Assembly: GCA_049487715.1 (NCBI GenBank)
Contig: CP150548.1
Location: 620,001 to 684,000 of the forward strand
Source: Pycnococcus provasolii
Lineage: Eukaryota > Chlorophyta > Pseudoscourfieldiophyceae > Pseudoscourfieldiales
Direction of reading: 5' to 3'
DNA length: 64,000 bases
This document shows positions 30,223 to 38,635 of the stretch, one piece after another (within the stretch, counting starts at the first letter, position 1; each line of letters opens with the position of its first letter). The notes below the pieces were generated by a model that was not told where the DNA came from, did no database searches, and saw only the letters and a list, made by a program, of their open reading frames with translations. The translations under genes were made by a program, and so were the position numbers.

Positions 30223-32208
30223 ATGGGACCGCCGCGGAAAAAGAGACTGCTCGCACAGGCGCACGCGCACGCCACGCACGGCGTCGGCGCGTCGCAGCAA
30301 CTCAGAGCGCCGCAGCCGCCTGGAGTGGTTCACACGCTCAGCACCGCCTCGCCCTCGTCGCCACTCGCACTCGTCGGAGCGGGCTTGCCGCACCACAGAC
30401 AAGCGGGGGAAGCCGTGGGGACGACGACGGCGGGAGAACACGCCAACGCCGCGGACGCAACCACGACGACGGCGCGCGTGTACGGGCACGCAGCCGCGCC
30501 GGCATCCGCCAGCGCGGAAAACGTTGTGGGAGCTGGCATAACGACGAAGGCGTACTTGCACTACGACAACGGTGCCGCGGCAGGAGCGAGCGGCATGCCG
30601 CCCAGCATGCACCAGCTTCCGCCGCGAAAACGGCGACAGGCTATCATGACTGGCGTCGTTGGCTTTGCCAACGACGCCACCGTGGAGGTGCGCGCCGACG
30701 CGCATGCGCAGGACAACGAAAACAAAAACGACGACAACAACAACAACAACAACAACGTCATCAACGACGCCGACGACAACAACTACGGCACGAGCGGATC
30801 GACGCACATCCTCTGGTTCGGCGAGACTCGCAAGGGTGCTCGCGGCGTCACGTACTACCAGGGGTACACTAAGGTGTCAGGAGGTGCGAACGGCATGATA
30901 CGCGTGGGAGACTTCGTCAACGTCATGCAGGAGGACGACTCTGGAGAACTTACGTCAAGCCTTGGTGGGATGGTGGAGGAGCTGTACGAGAAGAAGGCGG
31001 GTACAAAGTTTCTCAAGCTGCGCTGGTTCTACCATCCTCGCGAGCTCAAGCTGACGGCAAAAGACCTCAAGTACGGGAAGAAGGAGGTGTTCTACACCTC
31101 ACACTTCCAGGAGCTCTCCATCGACACCGTCGACGGCATCGCCACCGTGCTCAGCCCAACAGACGCCTCGATTGCTGCTCACGCGCAGGACGAGCACGTC
31201 TATATATGTGGGCGCGAGTACGTTGCGCCGAAAAACAAGAGCAGAAAGCCTTCGTTCCAGCCATTCAACATCAGAAAGCTGCCTCACTACGATCGCCAAG
31301 GTTTCCTTGCCACGTCGCGAGCGCGTGCAACACACATCGGAAACGATGAACTGCAGCACATCGCACCGCCAAGCCCGCACGCAGTGACGAAGAGAAGGCG
31401 TACGATGCAACCACGAATCTTGGACGCTGGTGCCGCATCAGCGCCAACGTCGAACGGAATTGTGGCTGCAGCTCCGGCACCAGCAAACAACGATCGCGTA
31501 CCGCCCATTGCCACCCCGCACGGCGTGCTGGCTATGGACCGTAAGAGCGACGCGAGCGACAGCCACGGCCTTCGCCCCGGCGACGAGGCGCTATTGCACA
31601 GCCCGATTGACCCAGCCGCGGCTGGTGCTGCCGGTGCGGTTCCTGCAAGTATTGGGCCCGCCATGGTGGGAAGAACCGCGCGCGGCGGGGTGGAAGCGAA
31701 CTCCTACAAGCCTGCCGGCCAGGCGAACGTTCGCGGGAACGACAGCGACAAGACAGCGCTTGACGATGATCGACCTGATTATGGGAGACAGACCATGTCG
31801 GCGATCGAAAATGAGCTGGAGGAGGCGCTAGAGCAGGATCGCTCAGAAGCGCGCGCGGGGCCGGCTGACGACCCTTCACCAGCTGCTGCCAGCCACGGAG
31901 GTGGCGTAAATCATCCGGCACCACGACCTGCGCCACGAGCAGGGCGAGGAAGGCAACGCTTGGGCCATACCAAATCACCTGCATCTGCATCCGCCGCCGC
32001 CGCCGCAGCCGCCGCCACAGGTTGGCCACGTGCACCTGGGGAGGCTCCAGAATCCTCGCCATACCGGCCAGCGAAACCGGCAGGCGCGGGTGCAAAACCA
32101 ACCTTAACCGAGCACGACGTTGCGGAACGCTTTTTCCCCGTTAGCCCGCCGCGCCCGGATGCGGCATGGTGTGAGATTAACGACGACCGGTGGAATACAA
32201 TATTTTAA
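30223..32208 (+). CDS. BAH-domain chromatin protein
   Basis: 661 residues from the ATG at 30223. The N-terminal 180 are low-complexity with an Asn run (seven N, AAC repeat) and many Ala, Thr and His. A BAH domain occupies about 205-345: RVGDFVNVMQED, VEELYEKKAGTKFLKLRWFY, LKYGKKEVFYTSHFQELS, and EHVYICGREYV near its end. BAH domains read nucleosomes or histone methyl-lysine. The C-terminal 300 residues are disordered, with an Ala run, and end in VSPPRPDAAWCEI. No PHD, bromo, SET or DNA-methylase domain is present, so the specific complex is unknown. Divergent with ASF1, convergent with the DIS3L2-type exonuclease. Confidence 0.82.
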   Translation: MGPPRKKRLLAQAHAHATHGVGASQQLRAPQPPGVVHTLSTASPSSPLALVGAGLPHHRQAGEAVGTTTAGEHANAADATTTTARVYGHAAAPASASAENVVGAGITTKAYLHYDNGAAAGASGMPPSMHQLPPRKRRQAIMTGVVGFANDATVEVRADAHAQDNENKNDDNNNNNNNVINDADDNNYGTSGSTHILWFGETRKGARGVTYYQGYTKVSGGANGMIRVGDFVNVMQEDDSGELTSSLGGMVEELYEKKAGTKFLKLRWFYHPRELKLTAKDLKYGKKEVFYTSHFQELSIDTVDGIATVLSPTDASIAAHAQDEHVYICGREYVAPKNKSRKPSFQPFNIRKLPHYDRQGFLATSRARATHIGNDELQHIAPPSPHAVTKRRRTMQPRILDAGAASAPTSNGIVAAAPAPANNDRVPPIATPHGVLAMDRKSDASDSHGLRPGDEALLHSPIDPAAAGAAGAVPASIGPAMVGRTARGGVEANSYKPAGQANVRGNDSDKTALDDDRPDYGRQTMSAIENELEEALEQDRSEARAGPADDPSPAAASHGGGVNHPAPRPAPRAGRGRQRLGHTKSPASASAAAAAAAATGWPRAPGEAPESSPYRPAKPAGAGAKPTLTEHDVAERFFPVSPPRPDAAWCEINDDRWNTIF

Positions 32209-32342
32209 CCCAGTAATGGAATGGAGTTTACTTCGTCCAACAGGTCGTCCGTCCATTCACACCCCATTCACACCAATCATATTCAATAAGGTAATAAGGT
32301 AAATACACTTATTTTATATTTACAATGTACGTTCTTATCAAA

Positions 32343-34970
32343 TCAAGGAGCGACGCGAAGCGTGCACACGACATCCATCACGCCTGGATAGCCATCCGGA
32401 CGTGGTTCCCCCGACAGCCGCCCACGAAGAACCACAGGAACGCGCGCACCCACCACGAGATCTGCGGGAAGCACCATCACAGACATCGTCTCGTTCGCTC
32501 CCAAGCTCGCGTACAGGGACATCGACCGATGTGCCATCTCCGGCACGACTTCACCCAGATGCGCGGCGCGGCGCTCGTCGCCGTCATGCCAAGACAGGGA
32601 TAGCTTGCGGTCGCTCGATGACGCCGTCACGCCTGGCATCTCCTCCATGTAAATGCGCCGCTCCGTTCCGATGGCTGCGATGTAGACGTCGATGTGCTTC
32701 GCGCCAATCGCGCACACCAAGCCCGAGCACTGCAAAGGGCACGTGCGAAGCATCAGCACGAGATGAAGCTTTAGGCTAGCCTCCTGAGCTCGCTTGCTCG
32801 CCTCCTTCTGCAGATTGCATGCATCTGCAACCACACTGAGCGCGTCGACATCTCTCAACGACGATGCCTTGGCGCACGCCTCGAGCTCATCCTCGACGTC
32901 CGCACGCCGGTCCTCAAGCGTCAGCTGCCTCTGGAATGCCGCGACGGCCGAATCCACCGCCGCGGGACTCGTGTCGTGGCCCAGGTGCATGCCTGCGGTA
33001 TCGGATCCACGCAAGCCCGCATCGAGCGCCGCCTGCACAAGTCGATGCACCTCTACATCGGGGTACCGTCGAATGGGACTAGTGAAGTGCGTGTACCGCT
33101 CGAAACCGAGCGCGTAGTGCGACCAATTCTCCTCCGGCACGGCGCCCGTTGCAAAGTACACGGCGAGCTGCATCGGCTTGGTAAGAAGATTCGTCAATAG
33201 ACCCGCCGTTTCGCTGTCGATGCTCGCCGCTGCGCCGCCGCCGACGCGCAGCTGCTCGAGCATGCGACTCAGCGCGCGACGGTCGCTCACCGCGTGCACG
33301 TCCGACGACGCCGGGAGGCTCGCTAGCGACGCAAGCACGCCGAGGTCCACCTTGCCACTCTCGACGAGCGTTCCAATCGCTGCCGTGAGCTTCTCCTGCT
33401 CCGGCGGAGCGTGGCGTCGAAGCAGCGCGCGGTCCGGGTACGCGTGCGCGATGAACGTCGCGACGCATCGATTCGCCAGCAGCATGAAGTCCTCCACGAG
33501 CCTATTCGCCTCGCGAGACTCGTACCTGCTGACGCCAACAGGCGTGCAGTGGTCGCCCGATACCTCGTCGTACTCGCCGGCAAATGCGAAGCTGAGCTTA
33601 TTGTTGCTTTGAAGGGCGATCGATCCGTCCGCGCGCATGCGCTTCGCGCGCAGCGCCGCGGCGAGGCGACGGAGGTTGCGAAGGTCGACGCGCACCGCGT
33701 CCACGAGCGACTGGTCTTCGACAGGCATATCATCCGGCGGCTCCGCACCCGCGTCATCCGCATCGAATAGCGCCTGCGCGTTGCCGTACGCGAGCTTGGC
33801 GACGGAGCGAATGATACCCCGTCCGATCCACTGCTCGAGGACGTTTCCTTCAGCATCCATGCGCCACTCGATCGAGAACGTGAGCCTCTCGACATTCGGC
33901 TGAAGGCTGCATAGCCGCTCGCAGAGAACACGCGGGAGCATAGGAAGCACCTTTTGTACGAGATAGACGCTCGTGCATCGCTTGCTCGCCTCGTCGTCGA
34001 GCGGAGATCCTGGCGTGACGAAGTGGCTGACATCCGCGATGTGAACGCCACACACGAACGTTCCATCAGGCTGCTCGTCGACGTGAAGCGCGTCGTCAAG
34101 GTCGCGTGCCGTTGGCGGGTCTATCGAGAAGACCCGCTTTGCGGTGAAGTCCCGACGCTTCGTGCGCTCCTCCACGGGTATTCTCCAGTGCTCTCCGTCG
34201 CCGACGGCAGCAGCGAGCTGCTCGTCGACGGCAGCGGGGAAGTTCTCGGGGTGCGTGATATCGATTCCTTCGTTCGCGAGCAGCGCGACAGTCTCGGCAT
34301 CACGCTGTCCCACCTCGCCGAGCACGCCGACGATTTCCGCCATGGCGTATGCCGTGTTCTCCTTCCAGTTAACGACGCGCGCCTTAACGAGAGGCGGGGG
34401 AACGTACTTGCCATTCTCGTCCACAGTCTTCCGCTGCAGTGCTTTTCTGTACGCCGCTTTCAGCGCGGCGTTGTCCTTCGGCTCGCGGCACGCCATGAAC
34501 GGCAGCCTTGGGTCAATAGGTGAGAGCCTCGCGGTGTTCTTGACGCCTCGTCCGGCGTCCCACGCCTCTAGCCGAGCGACGACACGCTCGCGCCTCGGCC
34601 CGTGCTTGACGACCTCGACGACGCGTGCGGTGGGTCTTTTTTGGGGGTGTTGGTTGAACAGAGTGAAGAACGGGTCGGAAGAGGAGGATGCGTTCGACGC
34701 TGCTTGCTTTCCATGTCCCGCCGCCGCTGCGTCCGGTTTCCACTTCTCCGGCGGTTCTAGGACGACGCGCACGGTGTCTGAGTCGATTGCGTTGCCTCTT
34801 GATTTGGCACCGTCGATGACGAGGTCTCTTTGCAGCAGAGTGTTTTCGTATGTTTTGGCGGTGACCGTGAGGTACGCCTCGTTGCGGTTGCTGGCACTGC
34901 ACCGCATCGTGCCCACAGCCTCGAGAGGAGTGGTGTCTTCTGTGGCTGTGGCTGTGGCTGTGGCGGACAT
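32343..34970 (-). CDS. DIS3L2-type 3'-5' exoribonuclease (RNB domain)
   Basis: 875 residues from the ATG at 34970, intronless. Cold-shock-like domains come first (RVVEVVKHGPRRERVVARLE; ARVVNWKENTAYAMAEI). The RNB catalytic domain begins near 265: FSIDPPTARDLDDALHV holds the catalytic aspartates, followed by GVHIADVSHFVTPGSPLD, SVYLVQKVLPMLPRVLCE, and YTHFTSPIRRYPDVEVHRL near the end. A C-terminal S1-like region is present. There is no N-terminal PIN domain, which separates it from DIS3/RRP44 and fits DIS3L2 (SOV in plants), the exosome-independent nuclease that degrades 3'-uridylated RNA. An additional function cannot be read from sequence. Confidence 0.88.
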   Translation of the reverse strand: MSATATATATEDTTPLEAVGTMRCSASNRNEAYLTVTAKTYENTLLQRDLVIDGAKSRGNAIDSDTVRVVLEPPEKWKPDAAAAGHGKQAASNASSSSDPFFTLFNQHPQKRPTARVVEVVKHGPRRERVVARLEAWDAGRGVKNTARLSPIDPRLPFMACREPKDNAALKAAYRKALQRKTVDENGKYVPPPLVKARVVNWKENTAYAMAEIVGVLGEVGQRDAETVALLANEGIDITHPENFPAAVDEQLAAAVGDGEHWRIPVEERTKRRDFTAKRVFSIDPPTARDLDDALHVDEQPDGTFVCGVHIADVSHFVTPGSPLDDEASKRCTSVYLVQKVLPMLPRVLCERLCSLQPNVERLTFSIEWRMDAEGNVLEQWIGRGIIRSVAKLAYGNAQALFDADDAGAEPPDDMPVEDQSLVDAVRVDLRNLRRLAAALRAKRMRADGSIALQSNNKLSFAFAGEYDEVSGDHCTPVGVSRYESREANRLVEDFMLLANRCVATFIAHAYPDRALLRRHAPPEQEKLTAAIGTLVESGKVDLGVLASLASLPASSDVHAVSDRRALSRMLEQLRVGGGAAASIDSETAGLLTNLLTKPMQLAVYFATGAVPEENWSHYALGFERYTHFTSPIRRYPDVEVHRLVQAALDAGLRGSDTAGMHLGHDTSPAAVDSAVAAFQRQLTLEDRRADVEDELEACAKASSLRDVDALSVVADACNLQKEASKRAQEASLKLHLVLMLRTCPLQCSGLVCAIGAKHIDVYIAAIGTERRIYMEEMPGVTASSSDRKLSLSWHDGDERRAAHLGEVVPEMAHRSMSLYASLGANETMSVMVLPADLVVGARVPVVLRGRLSGEPRPDGYPGVMDVVCTLRVAP

Positions 34971-35068
34971 CGCGCGCGCACCTGCTTTGGCAAAAAAGGG
35001 GGATTGTTGTGGTGTCTGAGCCTGCTTGGGGGGAGGTCCCTTCCAAACGACGGGGGTGGAGGGAAGGC

Positions 35069-35106
35069 GTTAGGGTTTAAGGGTTAAAATTTAGGGTTAG
35101 GGGGGG
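35069..35106 (+). repeat. Degenerate telomere-type motif cluster
   Basis: GTTAGGGTTTAAGGGTTA, then TTTAGGGTTAGGGG, mixes TTAGGG and TTTAGGG units. It lies in the 273-base divergent promoter between the DIS3L2-type nuclease and the repeat protein. Confidence 0.85.
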
Positions 35107-35243
35107 CACCTGCCGGATACGAGTCGTCCCCCTCTCCGTGGAAGTGCTCCGTGGAAAAAAAGGCGTGCTCAAAAGTCAAAGCAGGCTGAGCACGCGCCTC
35201 ATTCTCAGCCTGGCCTGGCCTTGCCTGCTCAGCAGTGTACTGT

Positions 35244-36839
35244 ATGGCCTTCGGGACTCTTTCCGTGATGAACGAGGCACCTCCGCCACCTCCACACGCA
35301 CCTCCGCCACCTCCACACGCACCTCCCCCGTGGAATCAGCGAAAGAAGATCGTCGCCTTCAAATCGTCTTCGAGCATGCAGGCGAGCGCGGTTGCGGTGG
35401 ATGCCAACTTGCAGGCGAGCGCGATGAGCCAAGGCTCTTCGTTTGTGAAGGCTCACGCTCCTCACGCCTTTCACTCTTCAACAGCCATCGTCGGCCGCAT
35501 GCACGTTGACGGTCCGCCTTCGCGTCACGACGATGTCGTCGTGACTCTTGCTCCTGCCACTCCTACTCACTCCGCTGGCGCTGTCAACTCAACTGCAGAC
35601 GTCCTCGACCTCATGCAAGATGACGACGACGAGCGTTACACGCCGGTCACGGTCACCGAGTCGCCAGCCGCAACCATACCGGCCGAACCTTCCGCAGGGA
35701 TGATGGTGGCTCGCTCGTTTCGCAGCTTCGAGGATGCGCGCACGTACGTGCACACGCTCGGTTTAAAGAGCTGGAAGGAGTGGCAGGCGTGGAGTAAGTC
35801 AGGCGCGCGTCCGCACGACATTCCGAGCAATCCTGTTGTGACGTACAAGTCATCAGGCTGGACATCGTTGGGCGACTTCCTCGGATACGCGGCTCGCTCG
35901 TTCCGCAGCTTCGAGGAGGCGCGCACGTACGTGCGCACGCTCGGCCTGAAGACCAAGAAGGAGTGGAGGGCGTTCAGTTCGTCAGGCAAGCGACCGTGTG
36001 ATATTCCAAGCGATCCTAACAGGACGTACAAGTCATTCGGCTGGCTATCTTTGGGCGACTTCCTCGGGTACGCGGAGGGCAAGGTGGCAAGGTTGCAAGG
36101 AGGCTCGTTTCGCAGCTTCGAGGCTGCGCGTGCTTACATGCGCACGCTCGGCCTGAAGAGCCAGAAGGAGTGGAAGGCGTGGAGCTCGTCAGGCAAGCGA
36201 CCGCACGACATTCCGAGCGATCCTGAGAAGGCGTACGCGGAACTGGGCTGGCTATCTATTGGCGACTTCCTCGGATATGCTGTGGGCAAGCATGCTAAGA
36301 AAACCAAAGAATGTAAGTTTCGTACATTCGAGGCTGCGCGCGAATACGTGCACACGCTCGGTCTGAAGAGCGTGGAGGAGTGGGAGGCGTGGAGGAAGTC
36401 AGGCGCGCGTCCGCCCGACATTCCGAGCAATCCTGTTGTGACGTACGCGTCATCGGGCTGGACGTCGTACGGCGACTTCCTTGGCCAAGGTGCGCGCGGC
36501 TCGTTTCGCAGCTTCGAGGATGCGCGCACGTACGTGCGCACGTTCGGCATGAAGACCAAGAAGGAGTGGAAGGCGTGGAGTTCGTCAGGCAAGCGACCGT
36601 GTGATATTCCAAGCGATCCTAACAGGACGTACAAGTCATCCGGCTGGCTATCTTTGGGCGACTTCCTCGGATTTGCGGGAGGCAAAGTGACTGGCGCGTA
36701 TAAGCGCAACGCTGCTGTGGCAGGTCTGCGGGCGTTGCAGAACGACGCGGACAACGACGAAAAGGGTGAGCAAGATGAAGATGACGGTGACGAGGACGCA
36801 CGCGGTCGCAAACAGGCGAAGCGTCCACGTGGCGGATAA
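35244..36839 (+). CDS. Protein with five tandem 'integrase repeat units'
   Basis: 531 residues from the ATG at 35244 (a second ATG at 35268 is possible). The N-terminus has a doubled Pro-His block (APPPPPHAPPPPPHAPPP). Five repeats of about 55-65 residues start near 155, each with FRSFEDARTYVHTLGLK, a KEWQAWSKSGARPHDIPS core and SSGWTSLGDFLGYA. Repeats 1 and 4 share KSGARP(H/P)DIPSNPVVTY and repeats 2 and 5 share SSGKRPCDIPSDPNRTY, so the array probably grew by block duplication. Such units occur in phycodnavirus, marine bacterial and algal proteins, sometimes beside tyrosine recombinase domains. No recombinase catalytic domain is present here. The C-terminus is acidic, then basic (GRKQAKRPRGG), so a nuclear location is possible. 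Function unknown. Confidence 0.75.
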   Translation: MAFGTLSVMNEAPPPPPHAPPPPPHAPPPWNQRKKIVAFKSSSSMQASAVAVDANLQASAMSQGSSFVKAHAPHAFHSSTAIVGRMHVDGPPSRHDDVVVTLAPATPTHSAGAVNSTADVLDLMQDDDDERYTPVTVTESPAATIPAEPSAGMMVARSFRSFEDARTYVHTLGLKSWKEWQAWSKSGARPHDIPSNPVVTYKSSGWTSLGDFLGYAARSFRSFEEARTYVRTLGLKTKKEWRAFSSSGKRPCDIPSDPNRTYKSFGWLSLGDFLGYAEGKVARLQGGSFRSFEAARAYMRTLGLKSQKEWKAWSSSGKRPHDIPSDPEKAYAELGWLSIGDFLGYAVGKHAKKTKECKFRTFEAAREYVHTLGLKSVEEWEAWRKSGARPPDIPSNPVVTYASSGWTSYGDFLGQGARGSFRSFEDARTYVRTFGMKTKKEWKAWSSSGKRPCDIPSDPNRTYKSSGWLSLGDFLGFAGGKVTGAYKRNAAVAGLRALQNDADNDEKGEQDEDDGDEDARGRKQAKRPRGG

Positions 36840-37199
36840 AGACATGATGCACGATGTAAATTACTGCACGACGTAAATCATATGTCACAGTGCCGGACCC
36901 ATAAGTACCGCCAACTCCATGCATCTGAATGCGCCAAATGCACGGCCAAATGTCGTCCCTGAGAGGCTGAGAGACATGCCGACGTGTGTTTTCAAAACAC
37001 GCAAGCGCACGAACTGAACGTGCACAACGTTGTCACATAGTCCACTAATGACTAATCCTTCTTTTTAAAAAACTACACAGATGGTCTACCTTGGGGTTTG
37101 TGTTAGGTATATTGTCCTTTGTCACACCTCTTTGTCACACTGTCATGTCACACTCCTGTAGTCCTGTTTTGGTTCATGTCACCTCCACGCGGGTCATTG
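36840..37199. other. Convergent 3' intergenic region
   Basis: This 360-base region lies between two gene ends. It contains TGTAA at 36855-36859, a likely polyadenylation signal for the repeat protein gene, and a repeated TGTCACAC/TGTCAC cluster at about 37120-37150. Nothing coding is seen. Confidence 0.45.
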
Positions 37200-38446
37200 T
37201 TAAAATTCCTCCTCGCTCTCTTCTTCTTCGTCGTCGTCATTGTTGTTCGTCGTCACATCGTGGTAACGCATCGTCTCGTAGCTCACACTCGTATCGGACC
37301 AATGCGTGCGAGCGAGAAACTCGGGGAATGTGAGCAGCCGGATGCCGAACATCTCTTCATTGGCTTCGATGCTCGCGTGGTATCCCTCATCACGATAGAA
37401 CGCCGAGATGTTGTAAAGTTCGCGGTTCAAAATTCGCAACAACCACATCGGGAGGCGAAGCTGCTTTACCCGAGGAATTCCTTGCGCGGCTGCAAATGCT
37501 GCGCAAATTTGGCTAATCGTCAATTCATCGCCCGCAAGCTCGATGCGTTTCCCAACGAGCTCGAACGGCTCCAGCAGAGAGTCGTCGTCACCGCTATCGT
37601 CCACGGCCGTGGCGCTTTGGATAACGCGTGCGGCGCATTTTCCCATGTCGTACACGCTCAAAAGTTGTAGGGAGCAGTCAGGTGGAAGAGAGAACGGAAA
37701 GGTCCCTTTTAGCGTGGAGGGTCGCGTATATTTCTTCCAAAGCTCCTCCATGAACAGAGTTGCTCGCAAATGCGTCGTCGTCGGGATTGCATTCGAGTAG
37801 ATGTGCTCAATTCGCCGCTTCTGCGCCATCAATGACACGCGGCAATCCTCCTCCCTTTCGGGACCTCCAGACGAGTTGTACACGACGCGCTCTATGTTCG
37901 TGCACGTTGAGATGGCTTGGGCGAGATCCAGTGCTCGCTGCTCTTCCACAGGGTCTGCTGTTCCCTTGTCCGCTCCGGTGCCTGTTGTTTGGTTTAGCGT
38001 GTTCGGTCAGTGCTTGTTGTATTATGGCTTATATGACCCGCGGTTTGGTCAGAGGTTGACTTACCATGCACGTATATTGCTTGTGCTCGTGAATTCTTGA
38101 GAGCGGTCGCGACGGAATTCGGCTCATCCAAGTCCATCTGAACGACATTGACATGCAAATCACGGACCAACTCTTTCGCACGCGATGAATGAACTGTGCG
38201 CGTTGCGACATATATGTCCTTGGCGGCTATGCCACCCTCAAGCATGCCCTGCAGCGCCGCACGCCCGGTTCCTCCGCTAGCGCCCACGACGAGTGTCGCT
38301 ATGGAAGAATTTGTCGTGATGGTGGTGCGGCGACGAACAACATGGCTGTGACGACGACATGAAGTGTAATCGAGGCGTGTAATCGAGGCGTGACGACGAC
38401 CGCGAAATTGCGACGACGATCGCGGTAACGTCGTCATCATTGCCAT
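37200..38446 (-). CDS. NmrA-like NAD(P)-binding Rossmann protein (atypical SDR)
   Basis: Two exons, 38446-38065 and 37981-37200, are joined across an 83-nt intron (GTAAGT...CAG), phase 1, giving 387 residues; the join reads AIYVHGTGADKGTADPVEEQ. The N-terminal 50 residues are basic and Ser/Thr-rich, perhaps a plastid or mitochondrial presequence. Then LVVGASGGTGRAALQGML gives the GxxGxxG dinucleotide site of NmrA/TMR-type proteins. RVVYNSSGG and LRATLFMEEL match the middle strands of the family. The catalytic YxxxK of classical SDRs is not evident. The C-terminus ends in NNNDDDEEEESEEEF. Such proteins act as redox sensors or reductases; the substrate is unknown. Confidence 0.78.
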
Positions 38447-38560
38447 AATATTTCATCCCCGAAGCTCTCATCAGGGCCCACCACGGCCCACCCAGGGGAA
38501 AACAGAAAATTGCTGACGTGGGGGGCAAAAGGGGTTGACAAATTTGTCAAATTCGAAGTG

Positions 38561-38632
38561 ATCATAATCATCATCATCATAATTCGTTGATGATCATCGT
38601 TGGTTGATCATAATTCGCAGTGATCATAATGT
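38561..38632. repeat. Short ATCAT/GATCATAAT repeat cluster
   Basis: GATCATAAT occurs three times and ATCATC in between, all within about 70 bases just past the UFSP2 stop and upstream of the NmrA-like gene. It is AT-rich against a GC-rich background. Probably a microsatellite. Confidence 0.6.
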
Positions 38633-38635
38633 ATT

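Noticed and set aside
33323-34099. Long minus-strand frame inside the DIS3L2-type gene
   Set aside because: It is a shadow of the RNB domain frame, with Arg/Ser-rich composition.
35700-36700. Regular repeats as a CRISPR array
   Set aside because: Units are about 190 bases, coding throughout and diverged in protein-like fashion.
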